NCBI RefSeq assembly: GCF_007679345.1
Contig: NZ_VEGH01000019.1
Span: 1 to 64,000 of the forward strand
Direction of reading: 5' to 3'
Length of the DNA: 64,000 nt
DNA from: Cellulosimicrobium cellulans
GTDB taxonomy: Bacteria > Actinomycetota > Actinomycetes > Actinomycetales > Cellulomonadaceae
Positions 42,526 through 51,287 of this stretch are shown piece by piece (position 1 is the stretch's first letter; each line of letters begins with the position of its first letter). The notes below the pieces were generated by a model. The model was not told the origin of the DNA. It saw nothing but the letters and a program-made list of their open reading frames with translations, and did not search any database. The position numbers and the translations under genes are program-made.

Positions 42526-43221
42526 ATGCGCCTGCTCGTCGCGCGCTGCTCGGCCCGGTACAGCGGCCGGCTCAACGCCCACCTGCCCCTGGCCACCCGC
42601 CTCGTCGTGGTCAAGGCGGACGGCTCGGTGCTGCTGCACTCCGACGGCGGCTCGTACAAGCCGCTGAACTGGATGAGCCCGCCGTGCACGCTCCGCACGG
42701 AGGAGGCCGCCGGCGAGGCGCTCGAGCGGGGCGTGGCCCAGGTGTGGACCGTCCAGCACACCAAGAGCGACGACCGCCTGGTCATCGAGGTGCACGAGGT
42801 GCTGCACGACTCCGACCACGACCTGGGCGTCGACCCGGGGCTGATCAAGGACGGCGTCGAGGCGCACCTGCAGGAGCTCATGGCCGCGCAGATCGACGTG
42901 CTCGGCGCGGGCCACACGCTGGTGCGCCGGGAGTTCCCGACCGCGATCGGCCCGGTCGACATCCTCGCGAAGGACGCGGCCGGCGCGACGGTGGCGGTCG
43001 AGATCAAGCGACGCGGCGACATCGACGGCGTCGAGCAGCTGACCCGCTACCTGGAGCTGCTCAACCGCGACCCGCTGCTCGCGCCGGTGCGGGGCGTGTT
43101 CGCGGCGCAGGAGATCAAGCCGCAGGCGCGCGTCCTCGCGACGGACCGCGGCATCGCGTGCCTGGTGCTGGACTACGACGCCATGCGCGGCGTCGACGAC
43201 GTGGACTCCCGGCTGTTCTGA
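42526..43221 (+). CDS. nucS: Endonuclease NucS (EndoMS)
   Basis: NucS cuts both strands at mismatches and provides the mismatch-repair function of actinobacteria, which lack MutS/MutL. The 231-residue protein has the N-terminal DNA-binding half (RLLVARCSARYSGRL, SDGGSYKPLNWMSPP). The restriction-enzyme-like C-terminal domain has catalytic D145 (GPVDILAKD) and E159/K161 in VAVEIKRRGDIDGVEQL. It normally works with the beta clamp. Motifs are complete. Confidence 0.95.
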   Translation: MRLLVARCSARYSGRLNAHLPLATRLVVVKADGSVLLHSDGGSYKPLNWMSPPCTLRTEEAAGEALERGVAQVWTVQHTKSDDRLVIEVHEVLHDSDHDLGVDPGLIKDGVEAHLQELMAAQIDVLGAGHTLVRREFPTAIGPVDILAKDAAGATVAVEIKRRGDIDGVEQLTRYLELLNRDPLLAPVRGVFAAQEIKPQARVLATDRGIACLVLDYDAMRGVDDVDSRLF

Positions 43222-43253
43222 CGGGGTTCCCGCTGGTGCGGAGCGTTCGGCCG

Positions 43254-43271
43254 GACACGCCGGGGCGTGTC
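43254..43271 (+). terminator. Hairpin after nucS
   Basis: GACACGC (43254-43260) pairs with GCGTGTC (43265-43271) around a 4-base loop, 33 bases after the nucS stop. Confidence 0.5.
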
Positions 43272-43342
43272 GGGCGAGACACTCCACCCGTCGCCACTCC
43301 AGGTGGCCCCGCGGGGCGCGGGACGTGCGCCATGATGGGGCC

Positions 43343-44605
43343 GTGACCACCGCCGACACCGCCACCGCCGCCGTCGTCCTGCGCGGGGAGGTGGTGACGC
43401 CGACCGAGGTCGTGCCCGACGGGGCCGTCGTGCTCGCCGAGGGCCGCATCGCCTGGGTCGGACCCGCGGCGCAGGTCCCCGGGCGCTGGGCCGACGAGGT
43501 CCCGCCCGCCCCGGCACCCGGGACGACCCTGCTCCCCGGCCTCGTCGACCTGCACGACCACGGCGGCGGCGGGTCGAGCTTCCCCGACGCGACGACCCGC
43601 GACGAGGCGCTGGTCGCCGTGCGCGAGCACCTGCGGCACGGCACGACGAGCCTGGTCGCCTCGCTGGTCACGGCGCCCCGGGACGTGCTGCTGGCCCGCG
43701 CCGCCCTGCTCGCCGACCTGGTCGAGTCCGGCGACCTGGTCGGCATCCACGCGGAGGGGCCGTTCCTGTCCGCCGACCGGTGCGGGGCGCAGAACCCGGC
43801 GGACATGCTGCCGGGCGACCCGGCGCTGGTGGCCGACCTGGTCGCGGCGGCGCGGGGGCACCTGGTGACGATGACGGTGGCGCCGGAGGTCCCGGGCGTC
43901 GCGGACGGCGCCGGTGCCGGGAGCGGGGACGTGCTCGCGGCCCTGGTCGCCGGTGGCGCGGTGCCGTCGGTCGGGCACACCGACGCGGCCGCCGAGCAGG
44001 TGGACGTCGCGGTGCACCGGGCGCGGGCCCTGCTGACCGGGCGCCTGGGCGCGCCGGGCCGGTCGCCGCGCCCCACCGCCACGCACCTGTTCAACGGCAT
44101 GCGCCCGCTGCACCACCGCGACCCCGGCCCGATCGCCGCCTGCCTGGCCGCCGCCGCGCGCGGGGACCTGGTGGTCGAGCTGGTCGCGGACGGCACCCAC
44201 CTGGCCGACGGCACCGTGCGGGCCGTCTTCGACCTGGTCGGCCCGGGCTCGATCGCGCTGGTCACCGACGCGATGGCCGCGGCGGGCATGGCGGACGGCG
44301 ACTACCGGCTCGGCCCGATGGCGGTCCGGGTGGGCGGCGGGGTCGCGCGCATCCTGGCCGAGGACGGCTCGGCGGGCGCGATCGCGGGCGGCACGGCGCA
44401 CCTGCTGGACGTCGTGCGGACGGTGGTCGGTGCCGGGATCGGGCTGGTGGCCGCGGTGCGCGCCGCGGCGACGACGCCCGCGGAGGTCCTCGGCCGGCCG
44501 GACCTCGGGGCGCTGGCGGTCGGTCGCCGGGCGGACGTGGTCGTGACGGACGAGGACCTGGCGCCGGTCGCGGTGTACCGCGCGGGGCGGCTGGTCACGG
44601 CCTGA
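43343..44605 (+). CDS. nagA: N-acetylglucosamine-6-phosphate deacetylase
   Basis: NagA removes acetate from GlcNAc-6-P, in amino-sugar catabolism and cell-wall recycling. The 420-residue amidohydrolase has the metal-site signs LVDLHDHGGGG, HAEGPFLS, VGHTDAAAEQVD, the substrate loop HLFNGMRPLHHRDPG and the catalytic Asp in VTDAMAAAGM. I start at GTG 43343. It stands alone without nagB nearby and converges on the membrane-protein gene at 44678. Confidence 0.92.
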   Translation: MTTADTATAAVVLRGEVVTPTEVVPDGAVVLAEGRIAWVGPAAQVPGRWADEVPPAPAPGTTLLPGLVDLHDHGGGGSSFPDATTRDEALVAVREHLRHGTTSLVASLVTAPRDVLLARAALLADLVESGDLVGIHAEGPFLSADRCGAQNPADMLPGDPALVADLVAAARGHLVTMTVAPEVPGVADGAGAGSGDVLAALVAGGAVPSVGHTDAAAEQVDVAVHRARALLTGRLGAPGRSPRPTATHLFNGMRPLHHRDPGPIAACLAAAARGDLVVELVADGTHLADGTVRAVFDLVGPGSIALVTDAMAAAGMADGDYRLGPMAVRVGGGVARILAEDGSAGAIAGGTAHLLDVVRTVVGAGIGLVAAVRAAATTPAEVLGRPDLGALAVGRRADVVVTDEDLAPVAVYRAGRLVTA

Positions 44606-44677
44606 CGTGGTGGCCCCGGGGGGGAGAGGGCGGTTCGTCCTCGCCCAGGGGAGTGGGTGGGGGACCGGGACCCGCCG

Positions 44678-45934
44678 TCAGCGGCCGTCCTCCCACGGGT
44701 CGGCGGCAGGCTGGGCGGGAGCCCGCCGAGCTGCCCCCGCGCCGGCGACCGTGCCCGGCGCAGCGCCCGAGAGGGTCTCGTCCTCGCGCCGCCGCAGGGC
44801 CTCCCAGTTCCGGCGGTCGCGCCGCGCGCTCCACGCGGCCAGCACCACGGGCACCAGGTACGGCAGGGCCAGGAGCACGGACTGCTGCCACGACGTGTGC
44901 TCCACCAGCGCCGGGGCGGCGTACAGCGAGTCGAGCTCCGCCACGAGCTCGGGGTCGGCGAGGTAGCCGAGCCCGTCGGGCCGCAGGTGGACGCCCGCGA
45001 TGACGGACGACGTGAGCCACCACCCGGCGGCCCCGATCGTCGCCGTGCCGAGCAGCGCGCCGACGAGGCCCCGGCGGGACGCCGACCGGCTGCGTGCCCA
45101 GCCGTGCAGGATGAGGAAGGCGGCCAGCGCGGTGAACCCGGCCGTCAGCAGGTAGACGGTGCCGCCGAGGTCTGCCGGCCGGAACCCGGCCGCCCGCGGC
45201 ATGGCGAGGACGTGGACGGCCAGGGTCACGAGCGCGACGAGCACGACGAGGACCCGGGTACGGACGCGCGCCACCGGCCTTCCCAACCGTGTCCGGGGCC
45301 CCCGGTTCGCGTGCGCCCGGGCCTCGGCCGCCCACCGGGCGAGATCGGCGTTCTCGGCGCTGGACTTCCCGGAGCCCGGCGGGCGCGCCGGATCGCCCCC
45401 CGCCAGGCGGACGTCGTCCTCGAGCCGCTCGAGTCGCAGGCGATCCCGGCGGGTCAGCACGGCGCCGATCCCTGTCAGGAGAAGCGGGAGGACGACGAGC
45501 AGCAGCACGACGAGCGCGGGGCGCAGAGCGGCCACCGTCTCAGGGCCGACCGCGGGGGGATGCCTGGGCGGCGAAGGGCCGAACCAGCGCTCGATGCGCT
45601 GCCGGCCGTCGTCCGGGTCCAAGGCGATCAGCACGAGCGTGCACGCGCCCGTGCAGGCGGCCGACGCCGCCAGCACGGCGAGAGCGAACCCGGCGACGAC
45701 GTGTGACCGAGCACGGGACCACCAGTCCAAGAGCCCGCCCGCGATGAGGTGGACGACGGCGACGGCGACGGCGAACATCGCCCACTCAGCGGACGCGCCG
45801 CCGGTCCGGAGCGAGATGCCGCGAGGCAGGAAGAGCTGGGCGAACGAGATCGACAGGACACTGCACAGCAGGAGCGCGGCGCCGAGGCGCACGCGCGCGC
45901 GGCGCAGGCTCCGCAGCCGTTCCGACTCCAGCAC
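44678..45934 (-). CDS. Hypothetical polytopic membrane protein
   Basis: From GTG 45934 (GAGGAGGG upstream; a CTG closer to it is also possible) the protein is 418 residues with about seven to eight hydrophobic helices, among them LGAALLLCSVLSISFAQLFL, VVLLLVVLPLLLTGIGAVL and LPYLVPVVLAAW. Charged loops and an Ala/Pro-rich C-terminus complete it. No transporter or enzyme family is recognisable. It lies 77 bp downstream of the secreted-protein gene at 46012 on the same strand, so the two may form an operon. Confidence 0.6.
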   Translation of the reverse strand: MLESERLRSLRRARVRLGAALLLCSVLSISFAQLFLPRGISLRTGGASAEWAMFAVAVAVVHLIAGGLLDWWSRARSHVVAGFALAVLAASAACTGACTLVLIALDPDDGRQRIERWFGPSPPRHPPAVGPETVAALRPALVVLLLVVLPLLLTGIGAVLTRRDRLRLERLEDDVRLAGGDPARPPGSGKSSAENADLARWAAEARAHANRGPRTRLGRPVARVRTRVLVVLVALVTLAVHVLAMPRAAGFRPADLGGTVYLLTAGFTALAAFLILHGWARSRSASRRGLVGALLGTATIGAAGWWLTSSVIAGVHLRPDGLGYLADPELVAELDSLYAAPALVEHTSWQQSVLLALPYLVPVVLAAWSARRDRRNWEALRRREDETLSGAAPGTVAGAGAARRAPAQPAADPWEDGR

Positions 45935-46011
45935 GAGCAGTACCCGGCCCTCCTCGCACGTGCGATCCCGCGGGGAGGGCCGGGCCGGGCGAGCAGCGAC
46001 CACCCGTTGCG

Positions 46012-47274
46012 TCAGTCCATCCCGATGGAACGGAAGTAGCGCAGGGTGACGCGGCTGCTGGCGGTGGCGAGCAGGCCGGCCAGCATGGCCTGGTCGACGA
46101 CGTCCTTCATCCTCGCGAGGCTCACGGTCAGCGACGTGGTGACTAGCGCGGCCACGAGCCCGACGGGCGCGCCGGCCACTGTCGCGGCCGCCGCCAGCAT
46201 GAGACCGGTCATCTCCTTCGTGCCGATCGCAGTTCCGTACTGGCTCTTCAGCCCTTCCTCGACCATGCGGATGGCCGCCTCGGGATCGTCGGTGGCGTTC
46301 CACGCGTCGGTGAGGACTGCTTTCACCTCCTGTCCCGAGACGCCGTCGATTCCGGCGTTCCATCCGACGGAGGTCAGGCCGAGGATCTTGGCGCCCCACC
46401 TGTGGGCGTTCTGCCACGCGTGTCTTGCCGCGCCCTGCACGCCCGTCAGACCGCGCAGCGCCTCGCCGAGCTGGGTGACCTGGTACGCCATCTCGACGTG
46501 CCGGTCGTAGCGCAGGTACTGGTCGAACACCCGGCGGTCGTCGGGGGTGATCCAGGCGGCGTACCGGTTCGCGTTGGAGTTGTGGTCGACGGGGTACTGG
46601 GTCGGGTCCTGGGGCAGGTCGACGTAGTGCGAGAGGTACATGTAGACCGTCTCGGTGCCGATGTCGCGCGCATCGCGGTCGCGGGCGGAGTTGACCTCGG
46701 CCATCGTGTACGCGTGGGCGAGCCACTGGGCGATCATCTCGGCCCGAGCGGCGTCCGACCCGCTCGCGGTCGTGGCAGGTTCCGCTGCCAGAGCGGAGAG
46801 GCAGGGCATCGGTATCCACTCGCCGTCGACCGTGTAGAAGTCGCAGGTGCGGTCGGGCTCAGCGGGCGGGGGGGCCTGCTCAGAGGGCGTGGTGATCGGG
46901 CAGGGCACTTGCTCCAACCTGCCGTCCCGATACCACCGGTAGCACAGAGGGAGGGCGTCGAACCGAAGGGCCTCGTCGGGCTCCGGCTCCGGCTCGGGTG
47001 CCGGTTCCGGCTCCCAGTCGTCGAGCAGCCGCTCGAGCTCGGCGAGGAACTCCGGGCTCTTCTCCTCGACGCCGGCGAAGTCCAGCAGCGAGAGTCCGGC
47101 TTCGCCCAGCAGGGACTCGGTGCGGGTGATCTCGGTCAGCAGCCCGGTCGTGGCGTCGGCGGCCTGCCGGGCCTCACGGGCGGATGTGTCGGTCGCCTGG
47201 GCGGTGCCCGCTGTGGTCACTGCCATGACCACAGCGGTGGTCAGGCCGACGGCGGTCCTGGTGGTGCGTCGCAT
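46012..47274 (-). CDS. Secreted or surface protein of unknown function
   Basis: From ATG 47274, preceded by GGAGGG, the protein is 420 residues. It has a signal peptide (MRRTTRTAVGLTTAVVMAVT, then AGTAQA as a likely cleavage site), a helical segment, and a Glu-Pro repeat linker (EPEPAPEPEPEPDE). A segment with two spaced cysteines (LCYRWYRDG, VPCPITT) and a further CDFY...MPC pair suggests disulfides. A soluble middle domain and a hydrophobic C-terminal region (LMLAAAATVAGAPVGLVAAL) follow. I recognise no family. The late hydrophobic helix and downstream membrane-protein gene suggest a surface assembly; this is inference. Confidence 0.6.
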   Translation of the reverse strand: MRRTTRTAVGLTTAVVMAVTTAGTAQATDTSAREARQAADATTGLLTEITRTESLLGEAGLSLLDFAGVEEKSPEFLAELERLLDDWEPEPAPEPEPEPDEALRFDALPLCYRWYRDGRLEQVPCPITTPSEQAPPPAEPDRTCDFYTVDGEWIPMPCLSALAAEPATTASGSDAARAEMIAQWLAHAYTMAEVNSARDRDARDIGTETVYMYLSHYVDLPQDPTQYPVDHNSNANRYAAWITPDDRRVFDQYLRYDRHVEMAYQVTQLGEALRGLTGVQGAARHAWQNAHRWGAKILGLTSVGWNAGIDGVSGQEVKAVLTDAWNATDDPEAAIRMVEEGLKSQYGTAIGTKEMTGLMLAAAATVAGAPVGLVAALVTTSLTVSLARMKDVVDQAMLAGLLATASSRVTLRYFRSIGMD

Positions 47275-47401
47275 GCGCGAACCCTCCGGGGGCGGAGTCG
47301 GTGTGCGGCGCGGCTGATCGTCACCGGGCGGTGGCGACGGTGACGAGGCTAGGGGACCCGCACGGGCCCGTGTCAACGCCAGTTCCGGGCGTTCGGGCAG
47401 G

Positions 47402-48406
47402 TCAGCCGCGGGGCGCCGCCACGCTGCCGTGGTCGGCATAGGCGGGGGAGACCAGGCGGGTCTCCGCCAGGTCCTCGCCGGACAGGCGGGCCATCACCAT
47501 CTCGACCGCGATCCGCCCGATCCGCTCGCCGGGCACCTCGATGAGCGACACCGGCACGGGCAGCCCCGCGGCCATCTCGGCCGGGCTGACCGCGACGACG
47601 GACAGGTCCTCGGGCACGCGGAGCCCGCGCTCGGCCGCCCGGGCGAGCAGCCCGCCGAGCGCCGCCTCGTTGTGCACGACGAGCCCGGTCGTCCCCGGGT
47701 GCTCGGCGAGCACGGCGTCCAGCGCGGCGGCGCCGCCGGAGAAGGTCGGCTCGGCGGGCACGACCGCGGCCTCGACACCGGCTGCGGCGGCCTGCTCCAG
47801 CACGCCCTGCCGCATCCGCACGGCGTAGTTGGCGCGGTGGTCGAGCCGGTCCTGCGACGCGCCCACCAGGACGAGCCGGCGATGGCCGTGGGCGGCGAGC
47901 TCGCGGACCGCCAGCCGACCCGCCCCGGCGAAGTCGAGATCCACGCAGCTCAGGCCCGTGGTGTCGTCGGGGACGCCGATGAGGATGCTCGGCAGGGCGA
48001 GCGCGCGCAGGGCGGGGAGCCGGGCGTCCTCGGACTCGATGTCCATCACGATCAGGGCGTCGGCCGTCGAGCTCGCCGCGACCCGGTCGATGCCCTGGGC
48101 GTCGTCCTGGGTGAGCACGAGGACGTCGTGGTCGTGCTCGCGCGCGGTGGTCACGACGCCGCCGACGAACTGCATGATGATCTGCACGTTGATCCCCGGC
48201 CGGAACGGCACCATCAGGGCGATCACGTTGCTCCGGCTCGACGCCAGGGCCCGGGCGCCGGCGTGGGGGCGGTACCCGAGCTCGGCGATCGCGCGCTGCA
48301 CCCGGTCGCGGGTGGGGCCGGAGATGGTGCGCTTGCCGCTCAGCACGTAGCTGACGGTCGACACGGACACCCCCGCCGCGCGGGCCACGTCCCCGATGGT
48401 CGCCAT
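47402..48406 (-). CDS. LacI-family transcriptional regulator (minus strand)
   Basis: The 334-residue repressor has an N-terminal LacI HTH (TIGDVARAAGVSVSTVSYVL, residues 3-22) with the hinge helix RALASSRSN. A periplasmic-binding-protein-like effector domain follows (NVIALMVPF, TGLVVHNEAALGGLLARA). I start at ATG 48406. It is divergent from a second LacI gene at 48779; the 372 bp between contain several operator-like palindromes. The effector is probably a sugar or oligosaccharide, unidentified. Confidence 0.88.
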   Translation of the reverse strand: MATIGDVARAAGVSVSTVSYVLSGKRTISGPTRDRVQRAIAELGYRPHAGARALASSRSNVIALMVPFRPGINVQIIMQFVGGVVTTAREHDHDVLVLTQDDAQGIDRVAASSTADALIVMDIESEDARLPALRALALPSILIGVPDDTTGLSCVDLDFAGAGRLAVRELAAHGHRRLVLVGASQDRLDHRANYAVRMRQGVLEQAAAAGVEAAVVPAEPTFSGGAAALDAVLAEHPGTTGLVVHNEAALGGLLARAAERGLRVPEDLSVVAVSPAEMAAGLPVPVSLIEVPGERIGRIAVEMVMARLSGEDLAETRLVSPAYADHGSVAAPRG

Positions 48407-48498
48407 CCGCCCAGGGTAGTGGGGGTGCGGGGTGTCGGTGCGCAGGTGGGCGGGGCCGTGGGCGGCACCGGTCGCGGCTGCCACACGGCGGGCCCGGA

Positions 48499-48726
48499 GC
48501 GAAGCGCTTCGCACTGTGCAAGCGATTCGACATGGTAATCACGCTGGTCAGGTCCGGTGTCGGCGCTCGATGCGAGCATCCGCGCGATCACGGGCCTTGA
48601 CGTGCCACGATGCGCCGCACATAGTATCGAAGCGATTCGACACGCACCGTGATCGATTCGAGACATCAGGCACTGGACGCGTCCGCTAGGACGGGCCTAC
48701 AGTGACGACCGCGCGAAGCGCTTCGA
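48499..48726. promoter_or_regulatory. Five LacI-type operator-like sites between two lacI genes
   Basis: Sites are GCGAAGCGCTTCGC at 48499-48512, CAAGCGATTCGAC at 48519-48531, TCGAAGCGATTCGA at 48627-48640, GATCGATTCGAGA at 48651-48663 and CGAAGCGCTTCGA at 48714-48726. The first, third and last are palindromes with the central CG typical of LacI operators. A likely -10, TACAGT at 48698-48703, lies just before the last site, which would then block transcription of the plus-strand gene. The rest of 48407-48778 shows no gene. Confidence 0.7.
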
Positions 48727-48778
48727 CACCTCACGGACGAGGTGCCGCCGGACACTCGAGGGAGAGGGCCGCACGACG

Positions 48779-49831
48779 ATGGTGACGATGCAGGACGTGG
48801 CACGCCGGGCCGGCGTCGCGCTGTCCACCGTGTCGGCCACCCTCACCGGCGCCCGCCCCGTGTCCGCCGCGACCCGCGCCCGGGTCGAGTCCGTGATGGA
48901 CGAGCTCGGCTACCGCCCCAACGCCCTGGCCCGCGGCCTGGCCACGCGCCGCAGCCGGGTGCTCGCGCTCACCTACCCCGTCGCGGACTCGGGCCTCAGC
49001 CGGACGTCCGCCGAGTTCGTGCTCAGCGCGGCCACGGTCGCCCAGGAGCGCGGGTACCAGCTCGTGCTCTGGCCGTTCGCGGCCGAGGACGCCGACGGCG
49101 TGCTCGACGTCGCGCGGCGCGGGCTGGCCGACGGCGTGCTGGTCATGGAGGTGCACGCCTGGGACGCCCGGGTCGCCGCCCTCCGCGGTGCCGGCGTCCC
49201 GGTGACGCTCATCGGCCGGACCGCGGACGAGGCGGACCCCGAGGTGCCGACCGTGGACGTCGACTTCGCCGCCACGCTCGCCGACGCCGTCGCGCACCTC
49301 GCGGGGCTCGGCCACACCCGGATCGCGTTCGTGAACCACGCGGAGCACCGGCTCGCCGAGGGCCACGGCCCGACCGTGCGCGCCGCCGCGGCCTACACGG
49401 CCGAGATGCTGGCCCGCGGCCTCGACCCCGTGCAGGTGTACGCCGAGGAGTCGGTGGCGGGCGGCCGGGCCGCGCTGGCGGGTCTGCTCGACGCGACCCC
49501 GGCGCCCACGGCGGTCATCACCATGAACGAGGACGCGACGTTCGGCGTGGCCGCCGAGCTCGCCGTCCGCCGCGTGGCCGTGCCCGCGGAGCTGTCCGTG
49601 CTCGCGGTGGTGTCGTCCCCGGCGGTCGCCGGGCAGACGGTGCCGCCGCTCACGACGCTGCACGCCCCCGGCGCGCAGCTCGGGCGGGCGGGCGTCGACG
49701 CCCTGCTCGCCCTCCTCGGCACCGGCGAGGTGCCGGCGCCCGTCCTGGAGCCGTGCCGGCTCGTGGACCTCGGCAGCACCGGACCCGCGCCCCGCGGAGC
49801 CGACGCGCTCGCCGGGGCCGGGACCCCCTAG
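48779..49831 (+). CDS. LacI-family transcriptional regulator (plus strand)
   Basis: The 350-residue regulator starts MVTMQDVARRAGVALSTVSATL, a standard LacI HTH, with the hinge region RGLATRRSRVLAL and an effector domain (HTRIAFVNH, TAVITMNEDATFGVAAEL). It leads the transporter operon: the binding-protein gene starts 75 bp after its stop in the same direction. It therefore most likely represses this operon, itself included, through the palindromes just upstream. The inducer is presumably the imported oligosaccharide. Confidence 0.9.
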   Translation: MVTMQDVARRAGVALSTVSATLTGARPVSAATRARVESVMDELGYRPNALARGLATRRSRVLALTYPVADSGLSRTSAEFVLSAATVAQERGYQLVLWPFAAEDADGVLDVARRGLADGVLVMEVHAWDARVAALRGAGVPVTLIGRTADEADPEVPTVDVDFAATLADAVAHLAGLGHTRIAFVNHAEHRLAEGHGPTVRAAAAYTAEMLARGLDPVQVYAEESVAGGRAALAGLLDATPAPTAVITMNEDATFGVAAELAVRRVAVPAELSVLAVVSSPAVAGQTVPPLTTLHAPGAQLGRAGVDALLALLGTGEVPAPVLEPCRLVDLGSTGPAPRGADALAGAGTP

Positions 49832-49906
49832 ACCGATCGACGACGGGGCGCCGGCGACCGCCGGGCCCCGAGCAGCACAGCAGGAACTCGACGAGGAGGA
49901 CGTGTG

Positions 49907-51217
49907 ATGGCATCTCAGCGGAAGCGGTACGTGGCCGGCGCCCTGGCGCTCGCCCTGCCGCTCGCCCTGGCGGCGTGCGGCGGAGACAGCAGCGGCGGGG
50001 GCGGTGGCTCGGAGGGCGACACGCTGACCGTCTGGCACTACGAGAACGACGACTCGGCGATGGGCCAGGCGTGGGCCAAGGCCATCGAGATCTTCGAGGA
50101 CGAGAACCCGGACGTCACGGTGAACGTCGAGAACCAGACGTTCGAGCAGATCCAGAAGAACGCGAAGATCTTCCTCACCGGCGACGACGTGCCGGACGTC
50201 ATGGAGTACAACAAGGGCAACGCGACCGCGGGCCAGCTCGCCTCGCAGGGCCTGATCACCCCGCTGACGGAGGAGGCCGACTCGCGCGGCTGGGCGGACA
50301 CCCTGCCCGACTCGATCCAGACGACCGCGATGTACGACGAGCAGGGCCTCATGGGCTCCGGCGACTGGTACGGGGTGCCGAACTACGGCGAGTTCGTCGG
50401 CGTCTACTACAACCAGGACATGCTGGACGCGCAGGGCATCGCGCAGCCGACGACCTTCGAGGAGTTCGAGGCCGCGCTCGCCACGTTCAAGGCCGCCGGC
50501 ATCACCCCGCTCGCCGAGGCCGGCGCGGAGTACCCGCTCGGCCAGCTCTGGTACGAGCTGGTGCTCCACTACGGCGACCGCGACCTGATCGACGACTACC
50601 AGCTGTTCGCCGACGACGTCGACTTCCAGAACGAGGCGTTCACGCAGGCGACCGAGAAGCTCGACGAGTGGATCAAGGCCGGCTACATCGCGTCCGACTC
50701 GGCCGCGCTGACCGCCGAGGACATGGGCGTGTCGTTCATCAACGGCACCTACCCGATCATGGTCTCCGGCTCCTGGTGGTTCGGCCGCCTGGTCGAGGAG
50801 ATCCCGTTCACCTGGACCCAGGCGCTGTTCCCGGACAACACCATGCACCCGGGCTCCTCCGGCAACCTGTGGGTCGTCCCGGAGAACGCCGCCAACAAGG
50901 ATCTGGCGTACGAGTTCATCGACATCACGCTGCGCCCCGAGGTGCAGGAGATCCTCGGCCAGAAGGGCGGCCTGCCGGTCGCCGGCGACTCCTCGTCGAT
51001 CACCGACGAGAAGACCAAGGAGATGACCGAGAACTTCGAGTCGATCCTCGACGAGGACGGCCTGGCGTTCTACCCCGACTGGCCGGTCCCGGGCTACTAC
51101 GACGTGATCGTCAGCGAGCTGCAGTCGCTGGTCAACCAGTCGAAGTCCCCGTCCGAGGTGCTGGATGGCCTGTCCGCCGCCTACCAGGACGGCAAGACGG
51201 ACCTGCTCGAGGGCTGA
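49907..51217 (+). CDS. ABC transporter sugar-binding lipoprotein
   Basis: The 436-residue solute-binding protein has a lipobox signal (LALALPLALAACGG, Cys near residue 23) and a family-1 extracellular binding-protein fold. Its pieces include LTVWHYENDDSAMGQAW, NGTYPIMVSGSWWFG and GNLWVVPENAANKDLAYEFI. It captures oligosaccharides for the two permeases downstream. ATG 49907 follows GAGGAGGA; GTG 49904 would add one residue. A perfect 14-bp hairpin separates it from the permease genes. The ATPase gene is not in the operon and is probably a shared MsiK-like protein. Confidence 0.9.
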   Translation: MASQRKRYVAGALALALPLALAACGGDSSGGGGGSEGDTLTVWHYENDDSAMGQAWAKAIEIFEDENPDVTVNVENQTFEQIQKNAKIFLTGDDVPDVMEYNKGNATAGQLASQGLITPLTEEADSRGWADTLPDSIQTTAMYDEQGLMGSGDWYGVPNYGEFVGVYYNQDMLDAQGIAQPTTFEEFEAALATFKAAGITPLAEAGAEYPLGQLWYELVLHYGDRDLIDDYQLFADDVDFQNEAFTQATEKLDEWIKAGYIASDSAALTAEDMGVSFINGTYPIMVSGSWWFGRLVEEIPFTWTQALFPDNTMHPGSSGNLWVVPENAANKDLAYEFIDITLRPEVQEILGQKGGLPVAGDSSSITDEKTKEMTENFESILDEDGLAFYPDWPVPGYYDVIVSELQSLVNQSKSPSEVLDGLSAAYQDGKTDLLEG

Positions 51218-51230
51218 GCCCCCACCCCCT

Positions 51231-51264
51231 GCCCGGGCCGGCGGTGCACGCCGCCGGCCCGGGC
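51231..51264 (+). terminator. Perfect hairpin between binding-protein and permease genes
   Basis: GCCCGGGCCGGCGG (51231-51244) pairs perfectly with 51251-51264 around TGCACG. Without a T run it probably stabilises the upstream mRNA or stops part of the transcripts, making more binding protein than permease. Confidence 0.6.
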
Positions 51265-51287
51265 GCCCCACCTCGCGAGGAGCCGCT

